From Desulfobacteraceae bacterium (GTDB lineage Bacteria; Desulfobacterota; DSM-4660; Desulfatiglandales; Desulfatiglandaceae): DNA of 7,072 bases. The position numbers were made by a program, and so were the translations under genes. Shown piece by piece: positions 1 to 4,983 of this stretch; the first letter of the stretch is position 1; every line of letters starts with the position of its first letter. The notes under the pieces are model-generated. The model was not told the origin of the DNA. It saw only the letters and a program-made list of their open reading frames with translations, and made no database searches. The DNA is taken from the NCBI GenBank assembly GCA_020349865.1, contig CP070700.1:568201-575272 (forward strand). The letters are read 5' to 3'.

Positions 1-65
1 CAAATTGACCGAATTGAGAGATCCCGTTTTAAGACTTAATCCACCAAAATACAGAAAAGCATGGG

Positions 66-299
66 TTATGAAGTTAAACCAAAATGCTTCTTGAAGAGTT
101 CTTCGGATAACCTCTCCCCTTCCTCTGTCAGGGTCACCGATTTTGCCTTGGTTTTGGGATTTCCAATATAACCCTTGTCATGCAGGCGGTCCATTGCATC
201 CCAATCCATATTTTTCCACGCCCTGGTTCCCTGGGCATGAGTCGTCAGGTACAGCAGTGCAAGAACCATTTCATCAACCTTGTCTTTGTCGTATTCCAT
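66..299 (-). CDS. DUF6429 family small protein
   Basis: This 77-residue protein matches what I recall of the DUF6429 family: an N-terminus beginning MEYDKDKVDEMVLALLYLT, a central RAWKNMDWDAMDRLHDKGYI block, a KAKSV segment, and the C-terminal TEEGERLSEELFKKHF. The family's function is unknown. The order of predicted helices followed by a short KSVTLTEEG strand-and-turn resembles a small winged-helix-like fold, but that is inference. No signal peptide or membrane segment is present. The ATG at 297-299 has a plausible GGGGA ribosome site seven bases upstream, and the length is normal for the family. It lies 241 bp beyond the ORF6N stop on the same strand, too far to assume one transcript. Family assignment is fairly secure; the role is not known. 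Confidence 0.85.
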   Translation of the reverse strand: MEYDKDKVDEMVLALLYLTTHAQGTRAWKNMDWDAMDRLHDKGYIGNPKTKAKSVTLTEEGERLSEELFKKHFGLTS

Positions 300-470
300 T
301 GTTCAGTCCCCAATCTGTTTTCATTTCTGCATTCCCGCCGCATCCACACCAAAACACTTAGATTAGCTGTGTAGATCATTAATGGTCTCTTTTATGTCTT
401 TCTTTTTCATTTCTTAATCCTTCTCTTACATTTAGGTTATTCGGGAATAGTAGTAGAACAATGGTGTTCG

Positions 471-554
471 TTATTTCAGCTTCTCGATTTCCTCCTGGTC
501 CTCTTGCCATAGGCAGTCCCCGGAGAAATGGTCTCCGAATTTAACGGGGTACAT
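471..554 (-). CDS. possible 27-residue ORF overlapping the ORF6N 3' end
   Basis: A short ATG-started frame overlaps the last four codons of the ORF6N gene in another frame and runs to a TAA at 471-473. Its product begins MYPVKFGDHFSGDCLW and ends in an acidic helix, QEDQEEIEKLK. The residue mix looks protein-like, but there is no convincing Shine-Dalgarno sequence before the ATG. It could instead be the C-terminal remnant of a lost gene, or an alternative C-terminus of the ORF6N protein reached by a frameshift. I do not recognise it. Confidence 0.2.
   Translation of the reverse strand: MYPVKFGDHFSGDCLWQEDQEEIEKLK
521..537. repeat. inverted repeat just after the ORF6N stop
   Basis: CGGAGA and TCTCCG form perfect 6-bp arms around a 5-base loop, starting three bases past the ORF6N stop codon in the direction of that gene. 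The position suits a transcript-end or 3'-protecting hairpin. On the minus strand it is followed by GGGGACTGCC rather than a T run, so it is not a canonical intrinsic terminator. Confidence 0.35.
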
Positions 555-1023
555 TTGTCTTGGGTTTTTCGGGAGGTGACGTAAGCTGACGAATAGCCTC
601 AAAGACAATTTTTAACTGCTCATCATATTTCATTTCCATTTCTTCAAGTTTCCGGGCAAGTTCCCCGTGAGAAAACAACATCTTGCGCATTCCCACGAAA
701 GCACGCATGATGGCTATATTGAGTTCTATTGCCCTCTCACTATTCAAGATGCTTGAAAGCATAGCGACGCCTTGCTCGGTGAAGGCGTGAACCCGTTTTG
801 AATACTTAATTTCAGAGGATGTCACAATTTGTGATATCCTCATAATCTCGTCTCGGGTCAAAGCAAACATGAAATCTTCGGAGAAACGCTTGATATTTCT
901 CCAGACAGCTTGATTGAGTATTCTTGTTTCAACCCCATAGAGACCCGCTACGTCCCTGTCCAACATAACTTTCTTACCACGGATGAGCAAAATCGATTGC
1001 TCAATCTTCTCAATAGGAATCAT
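541..1023 (-). CDS. ORF6N domain-containing protein
   Basis: This is a 160-residue member of the ORF6N (KilA-N-related, phage antirepressor-type) DNA-binding family. The diagnostic block LDRDVAGLYGVETRILNQAV lies at about residues 21-40, followed by RFSEDFMF at 46-53 and AFTEQGVAMLSS at 80-91. Residues 117-147 form a charged coiled-coil-like helix (ELARKLEEME...FEAIRQL), which suggests oligomerisation. Family members occur in phages and, in many copies, as stand-alone chromosomal genes; their targets are mostly unknown. I chose the ATG at 1021-1023 because it has a strong AAGAGGGGG site just upstream and gives the usual MIPIEKIEQ start; an in-frame ATG nine codons earlier (1050) lacks a good site. 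The C-terminus, PPEKPKTNVPR, departs from the ...IGF-like ending I expect for close relatives. No phage genes lie beside it in the window. Confidence 0.9.
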   Translation of the reverse strand: MIPIEKIEQSILLIRGKKVMLDRDVAGLYGVETRILNQAVWRNIKRFSEDFMFALTRDEIMRISQIVTSSEIKYSKRVHAFTEQGVAMLSSILNSERAIELNIAIMRAFVGMRKMLFSHGELARKLEEMEMKYDEQLKIVFEAIRQLTSPPEKPKTNVPR

Positions 1024-1026
1024 AAT

Positions 1027-1035
1027 CCCCCTCTT
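1027..1035 (-). promoter_or_regulatory. ribosome binding site deciding the ORF6N start
   Basis: On the minus strand, AAGAGGGGG sits three bases before the ATG at 1021-1023, and its GAGG core is about six bases away. The alternative upstream ATG at 1050 is preceded only by AACAAACAAGA. This favours the shorter product. Confidence 0.55.
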
Positions 1036-1102
1036 CCATCCATCATTCATTCTTGTTTGTTATATTCTGTGGAAAGTCATATACCTGTGCGGCCCGATTC
1101 AC

Positions 1103-1135
1103 TTTATCATGTTCTTTTGACACATACGGTCAAAA
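1103..1135 (-). promoter_or_regulatory. candidate promoter/operator for the ORF6N gene (copy 1)
   Basis: Read on the minus strand, TTGACC (1133-1128) could serve as a -35 box and CATGAT (1111-1106) as a weak -10 box, with a 16-base spacer. This predicts a transcript starting near 1099 and a leader of about 75 bases before the ORF6N ATG. The -35 box lies inside an imperfect dyad, TTGAC-N7-GTCAA (1117-1133), an operator-like arrangement. A closely matching element with the same spacing occurs at 4137-4169. Confidence 0.4.
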
Positions 1136-1258
1136 TCAGGCTCTGTTTCAGGTTAGGCTTCAATGTTTTCCTTTGAAGTAATGCCTGCCGTGATCCAAAT
1201 GATTCATAATTTGATATATCTATGATACCACATTTAAATCCTGAATTACTATACTGCT

Positions 1259-1294
1259 TTAATACCTACTTAATACCTACTCAATTTAGGTATT
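1259..1294. repeat. AATACCTA direct and inverted repeat cluster
   Basis: TTAATACCTACT occurs twice in tandem (1259-1270 and 1270-1281, sharing one T, period 11). The second copy also pairs with a downstream TAGGTATT, giving perfect 8-bp inverted arms (1272-1279 and 1287-1294) around a 7-base spacer. Three half-sites near one helical turn apart look like a repressor-binding cluster. There is no T run to suggest a terminator. Confidence 0.5.
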
Positions 1295-1371
1295 CCTGGC
1301 ATGAAACGCTGCCAGTGTACATGTATTCACCGCCCACTCCCCTCACTCGTTCAGACTCAGAAAAGAAATTT

Positions 1372-1608
1372 TTATAGAGGATTGGGTTTAAACCGGATTA
1401 AAAAACACTCCGGGTGAAAAGGCTGAACGTAACGGAAAGTCAAACGTTCCAATTCAACTCCGATTGAATCCATGGTATGGCCAAACCATAAATAATGTGA
1501 TACATCATCCTCAAATTGTAACTTTTTGATATCTTGGGACATTGGCAGGATATTACAATTTATGTATTCTCTAATTTGGCTTTTTCTCAAAGATTCGATG
1601 TATAGCAA
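1372..1608 (-). CDS. doubtful hypothetical small protein
   Basis: A 78-codon minus-strand frame starts at TTG, with an internal ATG at 1542 that would give a shorter product beginning MSQDIKKLQFEDD. I recognise no domain. The C-terminal part (SHYLWFGHTMDSIGVELERL...) is reasonably protein-like and aromatic-rich. There is no clear ribosome site for either start, the frame stays open a further 11 codons upstream of the TTG, and base composition is AT-rich like the surrounding gap. It may be a C-terminal relic of a lost gene or chance. Confidence 0.2.
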   Translation of the reverse strand: MLYIESLRKSQIREYINCNILPMSQDIKKLQFEDDVSHYLWFGHTMDSIGVELERLTFRYVQPFHPECFLIRFKPNPL

Positions 1609-1693
1609 AAAGGATGATAACCAAGACGAATCATAATTGAATTAATTATTGAAAAACGTTTCTCATTTCTATTGTATTTAAAGGAGGAAACTT

Positions 1694-2482
1694 ATGGACA
1701 AACCGCACGTCCTTTATGAGGTCAAAGACCATGGGGCCATTATCACCCTCAACCGGCCTGAGGCAAAGAACGCCTTTAGTATTGAAATGATCACCCTGTG
1801 GAACGAATACTTAAAAAATGCCCGCAATGACAATAATGTGCGATGCATTATCGTGTCGGCAAAGGGCGACACGTTTTGCTCGGGCGGAGATATTCAGGAG
1901 ATGGCCGAAGGGAGACTTCGGTCCTGGGATATGAAAAACTTCGTCTGGGAAGGGGTACATCGTATCGTGCTTAGTCTTGAAGATCTGGATAAACCGGTCA
2001 TCGCCGCCATTAACGGTGCAGCTATGGGTGCCGGAATGGATATGGCCATCATGTGCGATATCAGGATATGTTCGGATAGGGCGAGACTTGCGGAATCCTA
2101 TATTAATATGGGTGTCGTACCCGGAGACGGTGGAGCGTATTTTCTTCCAAGATTGGTAGGAACCTCCAAAGCACTCGAACTTCTTCTGACCGGCGATGTG
2201 ATAAATCCTGAAGAGGCTCTTAAATTGGGCATCGTAAACCGAGTGGTTCCACACGAAGATCTCATGGACGAGGCATTTAAGTTAGCAGTGAAAATTGCGG
2301 AAAAACCCCCGCTGGCCGTTCGTATGACAAAACGGTCTGTTTACCAGGCTCAGAATAGCAGTCTTCGATCTCACCTCGACTATATCTCATCACGGTTGGC
2401 TTTACTGAGCGAGACTGAGGATCATGTAAAGGCGGCAAAGGCCTTCCTTGAGAAGAGCAAACCTGTCTTTAACGGGAGATAG
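1694..2482 (+). CDS. enoyl-CoA hydratase/isomerase (crotonase) family protein
   Basis: A complete 262-residue cytoplasmic crotonase-fold protein of normal length. Family marks are ITLNRPEAKNAFS (17-29), the CoA/oxyanion-hole segment FCSGGDI (61-67), NGAAMGAG (107-114) and the C-terminal FLEKSKPVFNGR. Members hydrate, isomerise or hydrolyse acyl-CoA thioesters through an enolate held in the oxyanion hole. Both catalytic glutamates of classical enoyl-CoA hydratase appear changed by alignment from memory: Asp116 (GMDMAIMCD) replaces the first and Tyr136 (AESYINMG) the second. Glu134 and the aspartate of PGDGG (Asp145) lie nearby. This pattern recurs in a crotonase subgroup of uncertain reaction, so hydratase activity should not be assumed. 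The ATG has an excellent AAGGAGG site six bases upstream (1681-1687). The stop is TAG. The alcohol dehydrogenase gene follows 143 bp later on the same strand. Confidence 0.93.
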   Translation: MDKPHVLYEVKDHGAIITLNRPEAKNAFSIEMITLWNEYLKNARNDNNVRCIIVSAKGDTFCSGGDIQEMAEGRLRSWDMKNFVWEGVHRIVLSLEDLDKPVIAAINGAAMGAGMDMAIMCDIRICSDRARLAESYINMGVVPGDGGAYFLPRLVGTSKALELLLTGDVINPEEALKLGIVNRVVPHEDLMDEAFKLAVKIAEKPPLAVRMTKRSVYQAQNSSLRSHLDYISSRLALLSETEDHVKAAKAFLEKSKPVFNGR

Positions 2483-2545
2483 AGAATAAACACCATCAGA
2501 ATCACATAAAACCTGAGTTATCCAAACCGTATCTACAACACTTTT

Positions 2546-2559
2546 AACCCAGATTGTGC
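2546..2559 (+). repeat. 14-bp dispersed direct repeat, copy 1
   Basis: AACCCAGATTGTGC is identical to 7030-7043 and in the same orientation, with similar T/A-rich flanks (TTTT before this copy, TTTA before the other). The two copies bracket the dehydrogenase, the MaoC gene and the broken kinase. It could be an insertion-sequence end remnant, a dispersed repeat or chance. Confidence 0.4.
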
Positions 2560-2577
2560 CAACAGTTATGCCAACAG
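2554..2577 (+). repeat. tandem 12-mer repeat
   Basis: TTGTGCCAACAG (2554-2565) is followed directly by TTATGCCAACAG (2566-2577), with one mismatch in twelve. It lies 49 bp upstream of the dehydrogenase start codon and overlaps the 14-mer repeat. It could be a tandem protein-binding site or a replication slippage product. Confidence 0.4.
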
Positions 2578-2614
2578 GTCGATTTTCAAGGGAGTTGTAT
2601 CATTTTGTTTCAAC

Positions 2615-2620
2615 AGGGGG
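2615..2620 (+). promoter_or_regulatory. ribosome binding site deciding the dehydrogenase start
   Basis: AGGGGG lies five bases before the ATG at 2626-2628. The longer open frame from 2554 would add 24 residues (MCQQLCQQ...) encoded by the repeat-containing spacer, with no ribosome site. The ATG at 2626 also gives the usual family start, [12 protein letters not shown]. Confidence 0.65.
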
Positions 2621-2625
2621 ACTAT

Positions 2626-3666
2626 ATGAAAGCTGCAATTTATGAGGTCTTTGGTAAGCCTTTTGGCTTAAAGGCAGTAGCTGATCCAGAGCCGGATGAG
2701 GGCGGCGTCATCGTCAGCGTTAAAGCCACCGGTATATGCCGTAGTGACTGGCACGGATGGATGGGACATGATCCGGACATAATATTGCCTCATGTCCCCG
2801 GCCACGAGTTGTCTGGCGTTGTTGAGGAAGTGGGCCGCCATGTAACCCGCTGGCAGCGCGGAGATCGAGTTACCGCACCTTTCGTCTGCGGGTGTGGAAA
2901 ATGTTCTCAATGCATGACCGGCAACCACCAGGTGTGTGACCATCAATCCCAGCCAGGATTCACGCATTGGGGTTCTTTTGCGGAATTTGTCGCAATCAAA
3001 TATGCTGATATAAATCTGGTGCGTCTACCGGAGAAACTTGATTTTGTGACGGCAGCAAGCCTTGGCTGTCGATTTATGACCTCTTTTAGGGCGGTTGTAG
3101 CGCAGGGTCGTGTCTCCCCCGGTCAGTGGGTTGCCGTGCATGGCTGCGGAGGCGTAGGCTTATCGGCAATAATGATTGCTAATGCCATTGGTGCCCGGGT
3201 TATTGGAATTGACATTAGCACGGCAGCCCTGGAGCTTGCCGAAACCGTTGGCGCCGCAGCGACCTTGAATGCAACCGAAGCGGAAGATATCGCGGAAGCC
3301 ATAAAGGAAATTACAGGGGGAGGCGCCCACGTTTCTCTGGATGCTCTCGGTAGTGTGACAACCTGTTTGAGTTCAATCCTTTGTCTGCGCAAGCGTGGAC
3401 GCCATGTTCAAGTTGGTTTGATGCTTGCGGATCAAAGTATGCCCGCATTGCCGATGGCCCAGGTGATTGCAAACGAGCTTGAAATAGCCGGTACTCACGG
3501 CATGCAAGCACATCAGTTTCCCGTGATGTTAGAAATGATTGTTTCCGGGAAACTGAACCCCAGACTATTGGTGGGCAAAACTGTCACTCTGGAGGATGCA
3601 CCGGTAAAGCTGCAAAGCATGGGGAATTTTGCTCATACAGGAGTAACGGTCATAGATCGATTTTAG
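2626..3666 (+). CDS. zinc-dependent alcohol dehydrogenase (medium-chain MDR family)
   Basis: A complete 346-residue cytoplasmic dehydrogenase of normal family length. The N-terminal GroES-like catalytic domain carries the expected catalytic-zinc ligands Cys38 ([10 protein letters not shown]), His60-Glu61 (PGHE) and Cys148 (SLGCRF). The structural-zinc lobe has Cys90, Cys93, Cys96 and Cys104. The Rossmann domain begins with [10 protein letters not shown] (171-180; GxGGxG core), and Asp196 ends the second strand (VIGIDIS), which favours NAD over NADP. The family oxidises alcohols or hydroxyacyl compounds or runs the reverse reduction; the substrate cannot be read from sequence. Distinctive stretches such as [13 protein letters not shown] and [12 protein letters not shown] mark a widespread subgroup with poorly defined substrates. 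With the upstream crotonase and downstream MaoC protein it might oxidise a hydroxylated intermediate, which is inference. The stop is TAG. Confidence 0.95.
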   Translation: MKAAIYEVFGKPFGLKAVADPEPDEGGVIVSVKATGICRSDWHGWMGHDPDIILPHVPGHELSGVVEEVGRHVTRWQRGDRVTAPFVCGCGKCSQCMTGNHQVCDHQSQPGFTHWGSFAEFVAIKYADINLVRLPEKLDFVTAASLGCRFMTSFRAVVAQGRVSPGQWVAVHGCGGVGLSAIMIANAIGARVIGIDISTAALELAETVGAAATLNATEAEDIAEAIKEITGGGAHVSLDALGSVTTCLSSILCLRKRGRHVQVGLMLADQSMPALPMAQVIANELEIAGTHGMQAHQFPVMLEMIVSGKLNPRLLVGKTVTLEDAPVKLQSMGNFAHTGVTVIDRF

Positions 3667-3690
3667 AAAATAAAAGGCGCCACCTCTCTT

Positions 3691-3819
3691 TCAATCTTTC
3701 CCGATGTGCTCGGATATAGCCTTTCGACCTATCGCCAGTAGTTCAGGAAGGGATTCCCGGATGGTCTTTCCAAACGATTTCAAGGTCCACCCCAAATTAT
3801 TAGTGAATGAGAATGTTCC
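3691..3819 (-). pseudogene. possible C-terminal gene relic
   Basis: A 42-codon minus-strand stretch with no usable start codon follows an in-frame TGA and ends in TGA at 3691-3693. The segment LKSFGKTIRESLPELLAIGR continuing into KAISEHIGKD has amphipathic-helix spacing and ordinary codons, as if it were the tail of a lost protein. The ending faintly recalls the last helix of IclR-type regulators, but this is only a resemblance. It may be chance. Confidence 0.25.
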
Positions 3820-3876
3820 TCATATAAAGGGTCAAATCCGATCAAAATGGTGTCATTCACATTCTGAGTTTTGTGA

Positions 3877-4038
3877 TTGATTGAACCAGCCGCCTTTAAA
3901 TTTCATAATCTTACGAAACCAGATCATCAAAATCAACTAACCCCTCGCAAACAGACTGAATATGAAAAAGAGAGGGAACTGGTGGAAACCCAACCGCGAG
4001 CGGATGGGGTCCTAAAAATAAACTACATCTATTTTTAA
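3877..4038 (+). CDS. unrecognised 53-codon frame
   Basis: A TTG-started frame encodes LIEPAAFKFHNL..., then a charged stretch, QTEYEKERELVETQPRADG, and ends at TAA 4036-4038. There is no clear ribosome site. A second short frame overlaps it in another phase (ATG 3962, MKKRGNWWKPNRERMGS, stop 4013-4015), with tandem Trp codons and an internal hairpin around 3989-4010. Neither is recognised. At most one of them can be real, and both may be decayed sequence. Confidence 0.15.
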   Translation: MIEPAAFKFHNLTKPDHQNQLTPRKQTEYEKERELVETQPRADGVLKINYIYF

Positions 4039-4051
4039 AACTTAGAGTAAA

Positions 4052-4207
4052 TTAACTAAAATTAGCTATTTTCTCAAAGATTTTTAGCTGCCTCTCTAAG
4101 TATTTTCCTGGAGATAACAGAAAATCTGGAATGGATTTTATCATACACCATTGACAGATACGGTCAGAAGAATTTGGAATGTAGAATTCGGATTTAAGGA
4201 TTTTCAT
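4052..4207 (-). CDS. unrecognised 51-residue small ORF
   Basis: This frame starts at ATG 4205-4207 (MKILKSEFYIPNSSDR...) and ends at TAA 4052-4054 (...RQLKIFEKIANFS). The product is basic, with a hydrophobic middle (SIPDFLLSPG) too short for a clear membrane helix and two cysteines near residues 18-21. No good ribosome site precedes it. A palindrome lies 10 bases upstream of the start. It contains the whole duplicated element at 4137-4169, so that element may be a coding remnant rather than a promoter. I do not recognise the protein. Confidence 0.2.
   Translation of the reverse strand: MKILKSEFYIPNSSDRICQWCMIKSIPDFLLSPGKYLERQLKIFEKIANFS
4137..4169 (-). promoter_or_regulatory. second copy of the ORF6N-promoter-like element
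   Basis: Matches 1103-1135 at 26 of 33 positions: TTTATCAT, then six variable bases, then a 19-base core differing at only two positions. On the minus strand it offers CTGACC (4167-4162), a 16-base spacer and a good -10 box, TATGAT (4145-4140). The dyad TTGAC-N7-GTCA is retained. It would fire leftward into the relic region, where no intact gene remains. Confidence 0.35.
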
Positions 4208-4216
4208 GTGAATCAT

Positions 4217-4231
4217 AGGGATCAAATCCCT
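4217..4231. repeat. perfect palindrome AGGGAT-CAA-ATCCCT
   Basis: Six-base perfect inverted arms with a 3-base centre lie between the minus-strand small ORF start (4207) and the MaoC gene's candidate promoter (4327). The size and symmetry suit a dimeric regulator site. No T run follows on either strand. Confidence 0.4.
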
Positions 4232-4326
4232 GTTTGACTCTTACATTTGGAGAACAGCCAAACGAACCGGGGGGCGCAAGTCGGAAGACGGTGGTAAGAG
4301 GAAGGAGGAACGGCGGTCCGTTTCTG

Positions 4327-4355
4327 TTGACATTTCAGAGTGATTCTAAAACAAT
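4327..4355 (+). promoter_or_regulatory. candidate sigma-70-type promoter for the MaoC gene
   Basis: A perfect TTGACA (4327-4332) is followed after 17 bases by AACAAT (4350-4355), a 4-of-6 match to the -10 consensus. It predicts transcription from about 4362 and a 40- to 45-base leader before the ATG at 4406. It is the best-placed promoter candidate in the gap. Confidence 0.4.
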
Positions 4356-4392
4356 TGTCCGAAGAGAATCGGAGACCGCACAACACAGAAAA

Positions 4393-4397
4393 AAGGA
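4393..4397 (+). promoter_or_regulatory. ribosome binding site deciding the MaoC start
   Basis: AAGGA lies eight bases before the ATG at 4406. The GTG at 4340 falls inside the candidate promoter's spacer, so it would not be on a transcript from that promoter. Confidence 0.55.
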
Positions 4398-4405
4398 ATC
4401 CACAT

Positions 4406-4882
4406 ATGTCTGAGATCAGGAAAAGGGCGATTGAAGGGGTAAAAGTGAGCGATATGTTCACGGTAGAACGGACGTTCACCGAACAAGATGTGATACAATT
4501 TGCGGATATTACTCGGGACTACAACCCATGTCACCTTGATGACCGATTTACGGCCGTGAAAAAGCTACCCGGGCGCATCTGTCACGGCCTTCTGGTGGCC
4601 AGTATGATGACCCAGATCGGCGGTCAAATGGGCTGGTTGGCATCTCGCTTTGATCTTCACTTCAAGAAGCCGGTTTATTTCGGCGATACCATTACCTGTA
4701 CGGTGACCCTCAATGATATCGACGAAAAGGGCCGGGTCAAGGCAACGGCCGATTTTGTAAACCAGAAAGGAAGCACGGTGCTCACGGCCTTGCTGGAAGG
4801 CATTTTGGCGGGACAGGCGGAGCGGGAGATCCTGAAGACCATGGTAGTTGAAGGAGATCCGACAAATAAGTTTAATCGGTAA
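4406..4882 (+). CDS. MaoC-type (R)-specific enoyl-CoA hydratase-like protein
   Basis: A 158-residue single-hotdog MaoC/PhaJ-like dehydratase, complete and of usual length. The hydratase motif is present: Asp38 and His43 in ITRDYNPCHLDD (35-46) match the catalytic Asp/His pair of (R)-specific enoyl-CoA hydratases, and the ICHGLLVASM segment (58-67) supplies the conserved His-Gly turn. FKKPVYFGDTITC (86-98) is the usual downstream family block. Such enzymes add water to trans-2-enoyl-CoA to give the (R)-3-hydroxyacyl-CoA and act as dimers in the cytoplasm; the chain-length preference is unknown. The ATG at 4406 follows AAGGA by eight bases. A GTG at 4340 would add 22 residues that look non-conserved. 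It ends with TAA, 101 bp from the stop of the convergent kinase, with no obvious terminator between them. Confidence 0.92.
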   Translation: MSEIRKRAIEGVKVSDMFTVERTFTEQDVIQFADITRDYNPCHLDDRFTAVKKLPGRICHGLLVASMMTQIGGQMGWLASRFDLHFKKPVYFGDTITCTVTLNDIDEKGRVKATADFVNQKGSTVLTALLEGILAGQAEREILKTMVVEGDPTNKFNR

Positions 4883-4983
4883 ATTATATTGAGGGTCACA
4901 TCTCTTTTTGACTTATACCGGCCTCGCTTGTATGGTTCTGGCTCTGGCTACTTCCGTGGACACGTTCCAGGTTTTGAGATAGA

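Larger units (their letters stand above)
1024..1693. other. AT-rich divergent intergenic region
   Basis: This 670-bp gap separates the leftward ORF6N gene from the rightward crotonase gene. It contains a candidate minus-strand promoter/operator for ORF6N (1103-1135), a cluster of AATACCTA repeats (1259-1294), and a doubtful minus-strand ORF (1372-1608). I see no tRNA, transposase or recognisable protein fragment. No convincing promoter for the crotonase gene could be placed upstream of its ribosome site. Confidence 0.6.
2483..2625. other. crotonase-dehydrogenase intergenic spacer with short repeats
   Basis: This 143-bp spacer contains the 14-mer AACCCAGATTGTGC (2546-2559), repeated near the window's right end (7030-7043). 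It also holds a near-perfect tandem 12-mer, TTGTGCCAACAG / TTATGCCAACAG (2554-2577). I see no hairpin terminator and no strong promoter. Whether the two flanking genes share a transcript cannot be decided from the sequence. Confidence 0.5.
3667..4405. other. gap of probable gene decay and regulatory DNA
   Basis: This 739-bp AT-rich interval has no recognisable intact gene. Its pieces are a minus-strand C-terminal-like relic (3691-3819), a 53-codon plus-strand frame (3877-4038), a 51-codon minus-strand ATG frame (4052-4207), a hairpin near 3989-4010, the second copy of the ORF6N-promoter-like element (4137-4169), a palindrome (4217-4231) and a candidate promoter for the MaoC gene (4327-4355). 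Short open pieces on both strands next to duplicated promoter-like DNA fit a site where genes were lost. Confidence 0.5.

Noticed and set aside
2..94. Rightward open frame at the window edge (KLTELRDPVLRLNPPKYRKA...)
   Set aside because: Protein-like but only 30 codons, cut by the window edge, and it overlaps the 3' end of the DUF6429 gene; cannot be supported.
1649..1678. TTGAAA ... TGTATT as a crotonase promoter
   Set aside because: The predicted transcription start would fall inside the ribosome site, so it cannot serve the gene.
1811..2254. 147-codon minus-strand frame
   Set aside because: Antisense to the crotonase core with no domain; shadow frame.
2554..2625. N-terminal extension of the dehydrogenase (MCQQLCQQ...)
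   Set aside because: No ribosome site, encoded by the repeat-bearing spacer, and the ATG at 2626 has AGGGGG and the normal family start.
3803..3860. GTGAATGA / TCATTCAC inverted arms, reminiscent of fatty-acid regulator half-sites
   Set aside because: The arms are 42 bases apart with no further symmetry; too far for one operator and probably chance.
4340..4405. GTG-started extension of the MaoC protein
   Set aside because: No ribosome site; the start falls inside the candidate promoter, and the added residues are low-complexity polar.
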